A stretch of DNA of 64,000 nt from Rotaria socialis (Eukaryota > Rotifera > Eurotatoria > Philodinida > Philodinidae), in the NCBI GenBank assembly GCA_905331475.1, contig CAJNYU010002368.1:1-64000 (forward strand). The letters are read 5' to 3'. Each line of letters opens with the position of its first letter. Within the stretch, counting starts at the first letter, position 1. Below are positions 1-11,660 of this stretch, one piece after another. Made by a program: the position numbers and the translations under genes. The notes beneath the pieces are model-generated. The model worked only from the letters and a program-made list of their open reading frames with translations, ran no database searches and had not been told where the DNA came from.

Positions 1-108
1 CATGAAACACTTGTCTCCATCGAGCGTAAAAAACGAGTCAACCGGCGACTATTGATTGAGCAGCTTCAGTGGAAACGGGTCGTGGCTTATATGGACCAGA
101 TCAGATAG
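1..108 (+). CDS. Possible C-terminal end of a gene cut by the window edge
   Basis: The first frame is open from base 1 to a TAG at 106-108 and reads as a basic, Leu/Gln-rich helix (for example KKRVNRRLLIEQLQWKR). The stretch is somewhat less AT-rich than its surroundings. It could be the last 35 codons of a gene lying to the left, or chance. No family is recognised and no splice acceptor can be seen because the window starts here. Confidence 0.2.
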   Translation, partial: HETLVSIERKKRVNRRLLIEQLQWKRVVAYMDQIR

Positions 109-228
109 AGAAATTTCTAACTATCAGTTTGCGTCGTTCTCTGGAGTCTATTTTCTTATTTATGAGTCTTGCGAACTAAAGGAAAAATTTCTTCAGCACG
201 GAAATCCAAACAACTGGGTTTTCATTTG

Positions 229-350
229 CAGGGTATAGGGTCTCACCTTGTCCTGCCCTGCAATTTCCCTGGCCTACCCTGTTCCTGTTCAGGGCAGGGC
301 AGATTTTATTTTTCCCCTGTTCCTGCTCAGGGCAGGGTAACCCTGTCCTG
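229..350. repeat. GC-rich short-repeat island (likely remnant of a DNA element)
   Basis: A sharp GC peak in AT-rich DNA. Two copies of CCTGTTCCTGYTCAGGGCAG lie at about 269 and 316, and both edges carry CAGG/CCTG with inverted GCAGGG-type motifs. The style (short GC-rich motifs in both orientations) resembles the subterminal repeats of the hAT-like elements elsewhere in this window. I could not find a convincing target duplication, so this is called a repeat and not a defined element. Bases 351-660 hold nothing recognisable. Confidence 0.45.
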
Positions 351-661
351 TGGACATTTCTGGAAGCTTTGAATAAATTTACGCACCTTTTATGATCAAT
401 TGCAGACATTCTGAACAACAACATGAGAACCTAACTGAAATCAGAATGATCAATTGATAAGCGATTCCTCATGTACCTATCCAGTCTTTTAAAAAATAAA
501 GCCAGAACAACGTAAACTCCAAATCGTGTGTAGTTCTCGACTATTCCTAATTTGTATTCTGATTTTAAGAGAAGACTCTTGCTTCGACTGATATTATTCT
601 TTTTTTCGTTCACTCTATATTTAATATTCATTAATAAAGTATTATTTACAGCAGGCAATGG

Positions 662-1780
662 TACATCTCGATACTTGTTAAAGTCGCTTGACTATTTTTG
701 GTCATTTTACTTATATTAAGTGTAGTATCAGGTTCATGTTCAATCTTAATATTTTAGCAATTCATTCGATGCCGTGAACTGTGACGATTAGTTAATAATC
801 ACGTAATTCTTCTTTTATTAATCATCAGTTTTATACAGGTAATAAAAATCAACGATTTTAAAATTAAAGTTCCGTTGAGTTAATTTTCTTGAGAACTGGT
901 TCAGCTGCAATTTTATCAGATGAATTTTGTCAATATTGGGTTATTTTTAATTATATATGTTTCAGCAGTGGTTTATGGACCATGAGTACAGCAAGTATTG
1001 ATCGATATTTACTGATATTTCATTGAAGACTTTTCGACAAATACATCTTCCTATTTCATTGTATTCCAATGGCATTATGTGTTATCTATCCGTTAGCACT
1101 CTACATTTCTTTAGTTATTAGATATACGTGTCAGACAATGTTTGACTACTCATATTGGACATGTGGAGGTCCATGTTATATTTATGAAGTAAGCTAAATG
1201 TTATGTTATAGGCAAGTGTGTTCTATGCGTGCCACTACCATCTTTGCAAGAAAATCCTCTAAAATGCTGCTTAATCTAGATTTAAGTTAATGAGACTGAT
1301 TGTCTTCTTAATTATTGATTTCCAGATCATGAAATGATTCATATTTAATAATGTATGATATATTTTAGCCTGTACTTGGTCCACTCGATTGGATAGTGAA
1401 CGGTTGTTTAAATGTAATCTTGAGTAGTCTGGCTACATTGATAATCATAATTCGTGTTTTGTGGCAACATCAATGACCAGGAGTTCATCGAACAATATGG
1501 CAACGTCGTCGACGAATAATTATACAGTTAGTTCCTTTATCAGCACTGCATATGATCGTATGGTTACCTTGCATTATTTGCTTTGTCATTACATTTTTTT
1601 ACATCGGCTCCATTTTTAACAGAATTTTATTCGGCTTATCTTTGCTATTTTCAATATGTAGCTTGTGTTTTTTGTCCATTTGTCTGTCTTTTTGGCTCAT
1701 CGGACATGAGAGAAGTTTTCAAAAGAAATCGATTAGTTCAACCAATAACAAATGTTATTCAGTTAAGAATGCATCAGTAG
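662..1780 (+). pseudogene. Rhodopsin-family GPCR pseudogene
   Basis: Pieces of a seven-helix receptor can be read in order. TM1-TM2 (LILSVVSGSCSILIF, then NNHVILLLLIISFI) run from about 662 to 840. TM3 (DEFCQYWVIFNYICFSSGLW, then SIDRYLLIFH, a DRY-type motif) follows at about 905-1020. TM4 and the second extracellular loop end at WTCGGPCYIYE at 1188. A GT-AG intron at 1189-1368 separates this from TM5 (GPLDWIVNGCLNVILSSLAT, RVLWQHQ). TM6 (SALHMIVWLPCIICFVITFF) is next, and TM7 (YFQYVACVFCPFVCLFGS, then DMREVFKR) lies in another frame and ends at 1780. In-frame TGA codons occur in TM1, after REL, after LLIFH and after WQHQ, with a TAG after SILIF, plus frame changes before TM7. The layout matches the expanded bdelloid class of orphan GPCRs. 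It is a host gene that is clearly broken; the family assignment is firm and the ligand unknown. Confidence 0.75.
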
Positions 1781-2897
1781 ACTTCCACCGTCTTCAAATT
1801 ATAATAGACATGAATTATTAACTGGAAACAAAAAATTGTGCTAATTTCTAATTATTTTCTATCAAGTGTTAAGTTCCTTATATCTATGCTCGTTGTGTGA
1901 AAAGTTAAGATCTTTAACAGATTATGATTTTCCGCATACTGTAACATCTTATCAGACATCATCTAACATACCGCATTGCTCACTATCTCTTAGCAATTGT
2001 TTTGTTAAATTTTGATATAACGAAGATAAGATTTGTTTCAGTGAGTTATCACGTGGGAAATCTGACCTTGTAAAATAATGCTAGAGTCTTGTATTCGAAA
2101 AGAACAAATCCTATCGGAGCATCATGATTTTAATTATAACAAATACGTTTACGATACACATGCAGATATCTTTCAAGAATATTCACACTTCATTTTTCGG
2201 GATTATTCATAGCTGTTCTTCCAAGAAAAAAATATATTCAGAAATGAAAAAGCAAAGAATAATTTTGCTGCAAAATGTACCATGATAAGGGTATTTCAAG
2301 TTTCCCAAATTTTTAATTCTATCGAACTATAATCTTGAATTCTTTTTGTACAATTTATTATTTTATTACCGAAGAATCGTTCATTCTATTCGAAGTAAAC
2401 TTTTTTACGCACTTATATTACAACTAGATAAGACACATCAAATTTATAATAGTGAATTATCATTGATCACTTAGCTATTTTCTAAACACAAATCAGCTAT
2501 CTATTTAGATCTTCAATTGCTAAAAATATATAATATTGGGAATAAACCAAGACTGACGTCGAGTATCTTTCTAAAAATACTTTTTAATACTCGAATATTC
2601 ATAACAAGTGCTTGATAGTTGCATAGTTATGGTCATAGAGCTTGTGTACTGGTTACCTACTAGAGTATATCTTTTAAAACATGAAACATCGTAGATTATA
2701 TTATAAAACCGTTTAATAATTAGTTAGTACAAATCTAAGAAAAAAATTTTAACATAATTATTGATTCTATATTTTTGTGTCGATAACTTTTGCATGGACA
2801 TACACATGTACACATCAAGCTTTGTACAAGCAAAGTAAAAAAGAAAAACTAGCTATTTCATACATAGAAAATATTAATAATAGACAACAAGTTTTAG
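1781..2897. other. AT-rich spacer
   Basis: About 1.1 kb between the GPCR pseudogene and the 3' end of the BCL7-like gene. Only short chance reading frames and A/T runs; no repeat, RNA gene or coding remnant recognised. Confidence 0.6.
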
Positions 2898-3296
2898 TTA
2901 ATTTTGACTTGATTGACTGGTGCTTTCTTCATCAACAATCATTTGAGTATCTTGTGTTGCAATCGATGCAGGCTCTGGTTCTTGCTCTTGTGGTTGCTCT
3001 TGATCAGTATTGTTTGTAGTAGCAGGAACTATTTTTTCAGTAATATTTTGTGAAGCAAGCATTGGTGCTGGCATCCATTTATGAACGCGCATAGATGTTT
3101 CATGAATGGTTACCCATCGCTTTTCCCATTTTCGTACAGCTTGCGATGCATACGAATATTGTAGGGCTCGTTTAAGATCAGGATCATTTGCATGATGAAT
3201 TTTACCTCCATAAACAGTGCCACTATTACTGTAACGACTCGATGAACCTGACGATGTTCCACCACGGGCTTCACTTCGAAGACGAGGTACAATCAT
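2898..3296 (-). CDS. BCL7-family protein (SWI/SNF BAF complex subunit)
   Basis: The gene encodes 132 residues in one exon. Residues 53-76 (AVRKWEKRWVTIHETSMRVH, then KWMP) match the conserved BCL7 core, known in vertebrate BCL7A/B/C as [21 protein letters not shown]. The N-terminus has the expected basic RLRSEARG segment, followed here by a Ser/Gly-rich linker (12-36) and then DPDLKRAL, where vertebrate proteins run straight from RAETRSRAKDDIKR into the core. The tail (from about 90) is acidic, Gln/Glu/Pro-rich and disordered, as in the family. BCL7 proteins are small nuclear subunits of SWI/SNF (BAF) remodellers that bind the nucleosome acidic patch. On the minus strand a TTTCAG acceptor lies 5 nt before the ATG, supporting this start and a trans-spliced or 5'-UTR-spliced leader. 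A hAT MITE lies about 170 bp upstream. Confidence 0.85.
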   Translation of the reverse strand: MIVPRLRSEARGGTSSGSSSRYSNSGTVYGGKIHHANDPDLKRALQYSYASQAVRKWEKRWVTIHETSMRVHKWMPAPMLASQNITEKIVPATTNNTDQEQPQEQEPEPASIATQDTQMIVDEESTSQSSQN

Positions 3297-3465
3297 TTTA
3301 TCTGAAACAATGTTCTATTTTAATAAAGCATGCACTTTGTTTTTGATGATATTGCTAGAGAGAGACAAACATAAATTCAAGTTTGATTCATACATAAAAC
3401 TTTCTGATTATGTTCATTTATCAATCATATTCGCTGAACTCCCTATCACCGTCTTTCTCTGCAAC

Positions 3466-3858
3466 CAGTGTTTTCAATGGAAATCTAAAACAAAATGTAC
3501 AGTACATTCTGTTTTTTTATGAGCAAAGTGTACATTGCACTTTACTTTTTTCAGCAAAGTGTATCAGAGCCCAATTTTCACAATCTAGAAAACAAAATAT
3601 AATTTTCGCTATTTTTTATTTCATGAAGCAAACATTTTGATCACTAGCGAGCAAAAAAATAGCATATTTAATTAATTAAAAACCATATGTGACTTTTAAG
3701 GTTCAGAGATCAAAGAAATCAGAGTGTAAACTATTTTAGCAAAGTGTACATTGTACACTTTGTTTTTCTGGGCAAATGTATAGCAGAGTCTAAATCAAAA
3801 CTAGCAGATGTTCTGTACATTTTGCTTCTGCTGTGTACACTTGCCGTTGAAAACACTG
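3466..3858. mobile_element. hAT-type MITE, 393 bp
   Basis: The termini are inverted: left CAGTGTTTTCAATGG at 3466, right CCGTTGAAAACACTG ending at 3858. They are flanked by an 8-bp target duplication with one mismatch (TCTGCAAC at 3458-3465, TCTGCTAC at 3859-3866). A CAG-type terminus with 8-bp duplication is diagnostic of the hAT superfamily. The interior has no coding capacity but repeats GCAAAGTGTACA in both orientations, likely subterminal transposase-binding repeats. It lies between the BCL7-like start and the long spacer to its right, so it may sit in that gene's 5' regulatory DNA. Confidence 0.8.
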
Positions 3859-6800
3859 TCTGCTACTAATCAGTTTGTTTGTCCGTCACAAAAAGCTCAT
3901 TTGCGAATTTCTACCAATGCAAATTTTTAGTAGAAGCCTCCGCTATTTCGAAGATGTCGCTCGTTTTATTTTTATTAAATATTAATTTCCTATAGTGATA
4001 CCTACAATGATGTTATATATGAAAGTATAGACGATGATGTTGAACTTAATAATGGAATTATATCAATGGTTTGATTGAAAAACAATTTTCCCATGGTCAC
4101 TAACATACTCAATGCTGTCACGAGTTTAAAGAATCTGCTTGAGTTCATGCATGCGTCATTTTTTCAGTCAATTTTTTATTTCTACTGAATAATTTCAATC
4201 TAGATTTCAGGAGAACGTAAAACTTTGCATCTATACTTCTATTTCTGTCGTTAGTAGATTTTGTTTTGTTACAACATAGGAATGTTTTAAAATGACACGA
4301 ACAACATGCCGATAAGTTGCGTAAAATAAAAACAAATCCTGCAACAATGTGAAATTCAAATTTTGTTTTTGGATATTTCCATTGTTCTTTTACTACATAG
4401 CATGACTATTTCTTACCGAGTATTAATTTAATATAAAGTTTATTTTCTTCGATCAATAATTCACAAACAAATGCAATAAAATCACTGCATCAATATTTGT
4501 TAACAGAAACTTTCTTTTGTTAATATGTTCGTCAAAGCTACAAATATAGTAAAGAATATCGAGTAAACTGATCTCAATGATGATTTAATCTATTCATTTA
4601 GTAAAACAAATGAAGATTTTCGATTTTTTTTGCTCTGATCTGAATTATATTCATATTTGCTGACGTTGAGAAACGAATCATTTTTTCTTATTCATTTTTC
4701 ATAGGATAGCAACTAGAAACAAGAAAATAGTAATTATAAATATACATGTTTCATTTAAATAAAATATAATCTTTCAGTTAAATTGTGTTTTTTTTATTAG
4801 TTTGATGAGAAAACTGATGATATTTACCACTGAGATTCATTCTATTAAAAGATTTTGGTAGGAAAAAAAATGATGTGACAACGAACTCTTAAATTCAATG
4901 ATAAAAAAAACTATCTTTGGAAACAAAAACACAGAGCAATAGTGGAATCACAATAAATTCATACATTTTCATAATCTAATACATCAACTTTCATTCTTGC
5001 GTTATAACTATAATTTTTTGCATCCAATAGTTTTATTCGCAGAAAGTAGTATTCATTACCATTTAGAACTGCTAACCATCCAGTCAAGTCGTCATTTGTG
5101 GTCATTACTAATAATGATTTTCAGTAGCTTGAAATCCTGAAAAAAAGATCTCGTATTCGACCGTCGCTCAGTGATTCATACTCAGAGGCTATGAGTATAA
5201 TAAAAAAAAAAGAAGATTATTTTACAAGTATTCATTAACTGTAGCTTTTAGAACAAGTTTATTTGCTTGAAAAATATTTTTCTGAAAAACTCTTCAATTC
5301 TTCTCTTATATTAGATCCATAAAAAGTGATACTGAGATATTCGTTACAAACTTTTACAAAACTGTTCTCCATAATTACGATTTGATGTTCGAAGATATTT
5401 ATCATTATCATAATAAAGAGTATCCAATCCATTGTAAAAAAGAGATACAATAAAATATTATCAATCTCATAATGTCTTTTTTTTGTAAAGATCGAAAGAC
5501 ATTAATTAACATGAATATAAGCTTATTCTCATAATAATTATATAAATGATGTGATCGTACACACTTTTTCAGAGTAGTCAGTCTGATATTATTGAAGAAA
5601 CCAAGTAGGTACCGAGATGAATGAGTGAATCATACAGGTAGCTACTATATTACTACTAGTAGTTACATAAATCTGTGTTTAGAAATAGATTTTCTAACAA
5701 ATAAACAATATTTGATGACCTATTGCAATATATGTTTGCCATAATTGAAAAGCATACAGTCATATTTTTCAACATTATACAAGAAACATTAATGAAATGC
5801 ATATTATATAAATATTACCATATAAATGAAATACGCCTCGCTGAAGAACTTCAGAGAACAAGGTAAATATTAAATAGTACAAATCTACTTCTATTCAATA
5901 TCGGTGCCCCTAGGCCAATATAACTGAAAAAAAATTATATTTTGTGTATGTATTAAAAAGTAACTTTCGAATATTTTATTTAACTATGATAATTTTCTGT
6001 AATAGAGTTCATACTATTTCAGTTATGTACAATTAATATACAATAGAGATATCTATTATAGATATAGGTAATGGTCAAATGTATTAAAGCGAAAGAATGA
6101 AATAGATAGACCATTAGATCTAAGTAATTCGTAGAACTTGTACAAAAGAAAATTGATATTGAGAAAGTCGTCCGCTAATTATTCATTAACTTTCTCAATC
6201 AAACAAAATCATAAATAAATAGAAATATTATTCGGTTCATCTAGTAAAATGTAAACTGTGTTCGTTTAGTATGCAGAGAGCTGCAAACTTTGATTTAAAA
6301 AGTCAATTTTAAATGGTTTGAGTTGTGTGTATAATTCTAGAAAAATTCTTTCTCACACAAATATGAATTTTATATAAACGATACAGAATAATTGCCTTGT
6401 TTATGAAGAAATATTCTGAATACGTATGCACGAGGAAAGCATTCATTGTTAGGCACACTAATTCATACTCAAACGAAATCATGGCGTACTTTTTAATAAT
6501 TTGTTTTAAAATGATTAATTATTATGACGTCTAGTTAGAAAATGATAAGTGTTTAATAATCGTTTATGAAATTATTATTCATATTTTCTGATTGTAATTC
6601 TGCTTGTAACATGTTTATGACGAAAATTAGTGAATGAAAAGACCTTGGTGAAATATTAATTGATAATAAACGACTCACAATATTCTTCTGTAAATAAAGA
6701 TATTTTATGATGCATAATAACGAAAACTGGCATCGTATGTTTTTTACTAACGATACATCAATTTCAATGATCGTAATAGAAATATATCTTCATGTGTAGT

Positions 6801-8721
6801 TAGGTATTACACTTAACCAAATATTTTGACATTTTATAGCAACAAAAAAAATGTTCTGTTTGATTTATTTGACACAATGAATAGCAAAGGTCGCATTCGT
6901 CTTACATGTGCTCTTTTCAAGCATCGAATATTCTGTTGTAGTTTCAACATATAGGAAAACATTTTACTTTTCTACTTGCGGTGTCACATTCTATTTCGTC
7001 TTCTCTTTACTTTCATTTTGGTTTTTGTTCTTATTGATTACTGTAACTATTGATATGAAGAAGTAAATATTGACGTCAACGATAATCAAAACAGTAACAA
7101 AAGCTTTACTGAAGTATAAATTTAAAATGCTGAAAATTCTTTAATTGTTAAAATCAACAATTATTCATTTATGCAGCTAAATAAGAAACTTAAAAGGACA
7201 TTTATATAAGTTTATGTAAAAAAAAACTAAATATAGATAGTTTTTCGTTCTTTGATAAAAAAAATGAAAAAGAAAAAGTGCCACAGTTACTTTTTTTATT
7301 AGTTCTTTTTTTCTTTTTCTTTCTTGACTACTAATGTCGTTTATTTGGATGTAAGCAGACGGACAGAGAAAAAGTGTCTTTCATATTATGTGACTAAGAC
7401 AACGTAGCATATGTATGCCAATTAGATTCGTTTTTTATGCAGATAGCAGTGGTAATACTAATAGTAGTAGTAGTAGTAGTAGTAGCATTAGCAAAAGAAG
7501 CAACACGAGACCTTGAAATCTACAGTCAACGACAGGTGAATAGCGACCTTTGAAAAACAATGTATTCTCTTGTAGCCGTGTGTCATCATCAACGCCAAAT
7601 CTTTTGATCGACACCAAAGAAAAATGAGAGCTACACGAAAGGAAAAATAAAGAAAACGAATTTACAATGTAAGTTGCAATCGTATCAGAAGAAAAATGAA
7701 GCCAGAGAAAATGTAATAGCGCAGGCATATTTACATAGTCATGAGCAAGATGTTCGAAAAATAATACTTGATTACTGAGAAACCTCCATCAGTTGCATAT
7801 TTTTTCATTGTATTCCTCATTATCTAAGCCAGAGGAACAATTAATCTTACTCGATTATTCAATTCAATAAAATCAGAAGTACTTTCTTTTCCTGTTCATT
7901 GGTACATGTGTCCATCATAACTATACACGACAAAGTCACGTAAGTGAATTAAAACAAAAAAACGTCTTCTCTTGAATTTGATTCTTCATACTCCTGTATA
8001 AACAAACTTTTTAATTATTGTAGGCGTTTTTTGTCCTTTATTTTTATTTTTTCAGGTATCTCTACAGGTCAAGGAGATGAATATGTCATGCTAAAAGATT
8101 TTTGATTCGAGATTTAGTTACTTATCGCCTACATGCCATTTACAATTGATATTTTAAATATAAAATGAGAAATACAGATATTATATATGCAAGTGAAACG
8201 AAAAATATCAGAGAAAAAAAGAGTATTGTAAATCGTGATTTTTTCCTTGACAAATAGCAATATATGGTAAGTGTTACATCACTGTCGGTGATATTATTAC
8301 TATTTATTTTTATGTTTTTGTTATCATTATTGATGTCATAAATTTTCACTGTCACTTCATATTGTGAATACATGTTTAAAAAACGATGTCTATGCGTTTT
8401 CTGTTTCTAATATGTAGCAAAATATTTCGGCATGAATGTATGTGCATCACATTTTTGTATCATTTGTTTTGCGTATAATATGTTTTTAATTGTTGTGACT
8501 TCTTATTAAGGTAGACGAGATTGAATTGATAATGAGCAAAAATATAATATAAATGAGAACTCACTTTTTACAAGATGCTATTTGTATCTTTATTTTTTTC
8601 AATAACACCGAATAAAACTAATAGTTATCAGTTGAAAGTTGAATTTTTTTTCTCTGCTAATCAACACGAGTACAGATAGTTTATGATGGGTTTTAGAAAA
8701 GTTTTATATTTGAACTTCTAG
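3859..8721. other. Long AT-rich spacer
   Basis: Nearly 5 kb with no convincing gene. It contains A/T homopolymers, one trinucleotide microsatellite (7461-7486) and short chance frames. The only long minus-strand frame (7435-7728) is Leu-rich because it reads through the microsatellite and is not believed. Confidence 0.6.
7461..7486. repeat. (AGT)n microsatellite
   Basis: About nine tandem AGT/TAG units, uninterrupted. Confidence 0.9.
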
Positions 8722-10708
8722 ATGGCAACAATGAATCGTCAGTATGGCCGTCGAGGAGCAACTAATACAAATAGTGCTAAAATTGCTAGTTCCGATTCGG
8801 GTGTTCCATTATCTCCTTCATCTACAGGTTCGACATTGGCACCACCTCGTCGATATGTTCTTGATGTCCCAACGAACCGAACACGACGTACAAGACTTTC
8901 ATCAACTAATCAAGTCGTGGATGAAAATAACGAAATGTATGCACATCGTTTAGGTAGTAATGGTACAATCACTAATTCAAATGCTATTACAACCGATATT
9001 TATACTAATAATGCTGAACAATTTCCGCGATCAGGTTCTAAAGAATACTACTATCGGGATGGTGGAATCGAATATTCAACATCAACCTCGAATCGGTATT
9101 TAGAAGATTCAACTATCAAACAAATGATGCAATCAAATCCAACATATCAAATTACAGCAGATGAAGATGCAGAAGTTCAAGCATTAACAGCCAAAGCTAC
9201 ACCTGATGTAAAAAACTACCCAATTAATGTCGATCCTAATCCAGAATTAGTTGTTCGTCCAAATACACAAAGATTAACGTATACACAGGATATTGCTGTT
9301 AGATATTTGAAACCCAATACACCACCTCCACCAGGTGTAAGATTCTTTTTTTCTTCTTCTTCTTCAATTTATCGAAAATTTGAAGATTCACAATCAAATA
9401 TCGTAAATAATTTTCTTTTCTTTTCTTTTTACTTTAGCCTATTATTATTCGTGAAATTCGTGCACCACCACCACCACCAGCTCCGCCAATGATTCTTCGT
9501 CAGCGTCCTCCACCACCACGCACACCTTCACCGATCATTATTCGTGAGAAACCACCTGCACGCCCTAAATCAGTACCAACAACGATTATCAGAAGTAGCT
9601 CATTTCGTTTTTCAGAAAAAAAGTTCTCTTGATAAATTTGAAATTTTGTTTTGATAGAGATTATTCAACCACCACCACCTCCACCTCGTAAATTAATTAT
9701 TGAACGTTTACCAAATCTTCCGCCTAAACCGCGTCCTGTCATTATTGAACGTTGGCTACCATATCATAAACAGAAACGTCAAGTTATACATGAAAAAGCT
9801 AAGCCATTAGAACCAACGGCTCGTATAAGAAATACTATTATTGAATGGCGTCCACCAGAGGTTGAAGTTGTAAAACATGTGAAAAAATTGGGAATAACCG
9901 AAGCGGATCCACAACGGTATTACACACAACATGGAGATAAATTATACGCAACAGAATTCGTTCAACGTAAATTGACTGAATTAGGTTTACAAGAAGAATT
10001 AGCTTTAATGCAAGACCAACAATTGTCTGCAGCAAAAGAAGAAACTGCAATAGAACAAGCAGATGATTATAATGTTCGACAAATTCTTAATGGGTAAGAT
10101 AAAAGTTCGCAGAAGTTTACTTTCAATAGTACATAATTTAATTATTTTTAAGTTACAATCAATCATCATTATCACGACAAACTTATGGTGGAAGTACAAC
10201 AGCACGTCTTGTTCGATCATCATCACAACCAGGCCTGGTCAATGAATATGGTGATCAACAACAAGTAAGGTATGAATATACACCGGATAGCTCTGGATCG
10301 GTTGTTTACGAAACAAATAATTATGGAACAGATGGAATTACATCAAATGCTCCCGTTCTTACTGAAGAAATGCTTGTACGATCACATACAAATAGTGGTG
10401 GTAAATTTCCAACACATCTTTTAACAAAACTTGGTTCACAAGTATACGATATGCCATCTGATCAAGTTGAATTGGAAAATGATGGAAGACGAATAACAAA
10501 GATGACAACAAGAACACGTTATTATACAGTTACTCAAGGCGAAGGAGGCTACGAGTCAGCTGCTGATGAAACAAGTGAAACGTCACCTCGTTATACTGAA
10601 GAAAAATATGTTCAAATAAAAGCATCAGATTTACAAGATGTTTTAGCTAATTACGATGTTTATTCAAGCCAAGGTGCAAAATTAGAAGGAGAACAAATAA
10701 ATTATTAA
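8722..10708 (+). CDS. Four-exon proline-rich protein with IIRE/IIERWLPY motifs, function unknown
   Basis: Exons are 8722-9336, 9438-9594, 9658-10093 and 10153-10708, joined by GT-AG introns of 101, 63 and 59 nt with compatible phases (0, 1, 2), giving 587 residues. The N-terminal ~180 residues are Ser/Thr/Asn-rich and probably disordered. The middle (about 200-310) alternates Pro runs with short beta-like strands: PIIIREIRAPPPPP, PSPIIIREKPP, KIIQPPPPPPRKLIIERLP and KPRPVIIERWLPYHKQKRQV. A charged helical stretch follows (KLTELGLQEELALMQDQQLS), and a C-terminal region with YYTVTQGEGGYESA ends in GEQINY. No enzymatic motif, signal peptide or membrane segment is seen. The repeated [P]nIIxE pattern suggests a cytoskeletal or scaffold protein, but that is inference. 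The ATG sits directly after a CTTCTAG acceptor, which fixes the start. A cysteine-rich gene follows 471 bp downstream on the same strand. Confidence 0.75.
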
Positions 10709-11179
10709 AATGACTCCAGATACAATACAGTTATATAATATTCAACTTTTGTAAAGCTAATAGAGTTTAATCTGCTTCTGTTTTATTTAAAACTAACCTG
10801 CGTGCTGTGTATCCCGAGTAATATAATGACTCTCGTTTTTTTCTTATCCTCGTGTTTTGTATATAACAAAAAATATTTTTCAACACTTATTTTAGTAAAG
10901 AAGAAAGACTATTTCAAAGTTTTATTTGTCTTTCGCAAAAGAAGGAATCACATTTTAAATTCTTTTTGCGTGGGTGCTTGCGTGTACAAAATTTCGTTTT
11001 AACGAATTATGTTAAGTAAATAGACGAAAGCACATAATCGTACATTAAAAGTAAATACAAGTATTCATGTGAGTTTTCTTTTTTTCTTTTCGTTGAGTCA
11101 GAAACATTTGATGATTGTTTTACCAGTCAACATTAAATTATAGCAAACTATTACAGTCACATCTGTACAGTTATTATCA
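10709..11179. other. Spacer between the proline-rich gene and the first cysteine-rich gene
   Basis: 471 bp of AT-rich DNA. A TGTACAG acceptor-like sequence ends about 10 bp before the next ATG. Nothing else recognised. Confidence 0.5.
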
Positions 11180-11644
11180 ATGTCAAAAGTCGGTTCAGCT
11201 AATATTATAATACAACCTCGTCATTACGAGATTCATAATAGTTTTGTTTTAATGGGTAATGAAAGGTTCTTGCATGAATATAAATTTGAAGAAGGAACAT
11301 GTGGATGTTCTTCAATTTATTATACAACTATTACTGACACACGTTTACTTAGTCGATCTGAAACAACAGGTTGCTGTGATTGCGGTTCTCAGCCAGATCA
11401 TTTGGATGCTTCTATCTTCTTACGAGATATTGTTGAAATTCGTGAAGCTATACAAACTTCTACGTGCTGTTGTTGTTCATTCTTTGCTCGATGCTGTCGA
11501 TGTTGTAGACCTCCTTCAAGTGCGATTCAAATTCGAGGTACATTTGGTTCTCAAATAGTGCATATACTGAAAGAGGATATGCCAGATTTACAAGTTGAAA
11601 TGCCAGCAGCGATAGCAAATCATAAACTTGTATCTCATCATTAA
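11180..11644 (+). CDS. Cysteine-rich PH-like protein, copy 1
   Basis: Single exon, 154 residues. The order of elements is a beta-rich start (HYEIHNSFVLMGNERFLHEY), a first Cys group (EEGTCGCSS), a TDTRLLSR strand, a second group (TTGCCDCGS), IFLRDIVEIREA, a third dense group (STCCCCSFFARCCRCC), IQIRGTFGSQIVHI and a short C-terminal helix. The strand pattern, with a 'TDTR.l.R' turn and a 'flRDi..I.ea' strand, recalls bacterial-PH-like or GRAM-like folds that bind membranes; this is inferred from pattern only. The Cys clusters could be palmitoylation or metal sites. There is no signal peptide or transmembrane helix, so it is likely cytoplasmic and membrane-associated. It is clearly paralogous to the gene at 14536. 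An AATAAA follows 11 nt after the stop, supporting a complete short transcript. Confidence 0.7.
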   Translation: MSKVGSANIIIQPRHYEIHNSFVLMGNERFLHEYKFEEGTCGCSSIYYTTITDTRLLSRSETTGCCDCGSQPDHLDASIFLRDIVEIREAIQTSTCCCCSFFARCCRCCRPPSSAIQIRGTFGSQIVHILKEDMPDLQVEMPAAIANHKLVSHH

Positions 11645-11654
11645 TATTTTTTCT

Positions 11655-11660
11655 AATAAA
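11655..11660 (+). terminator. Polyadenylation signal AATAAA
   Basis: Canonical hexamer 11 nt after the stop of the first cysteine-rich gene. Confidence 0.6.

Noticed and set aside
7435-7728. Leu-rich 97-codon minus-strand frame
   Set aside because: Leu run is a translated (AGT)n microsatellite; rest has no support.
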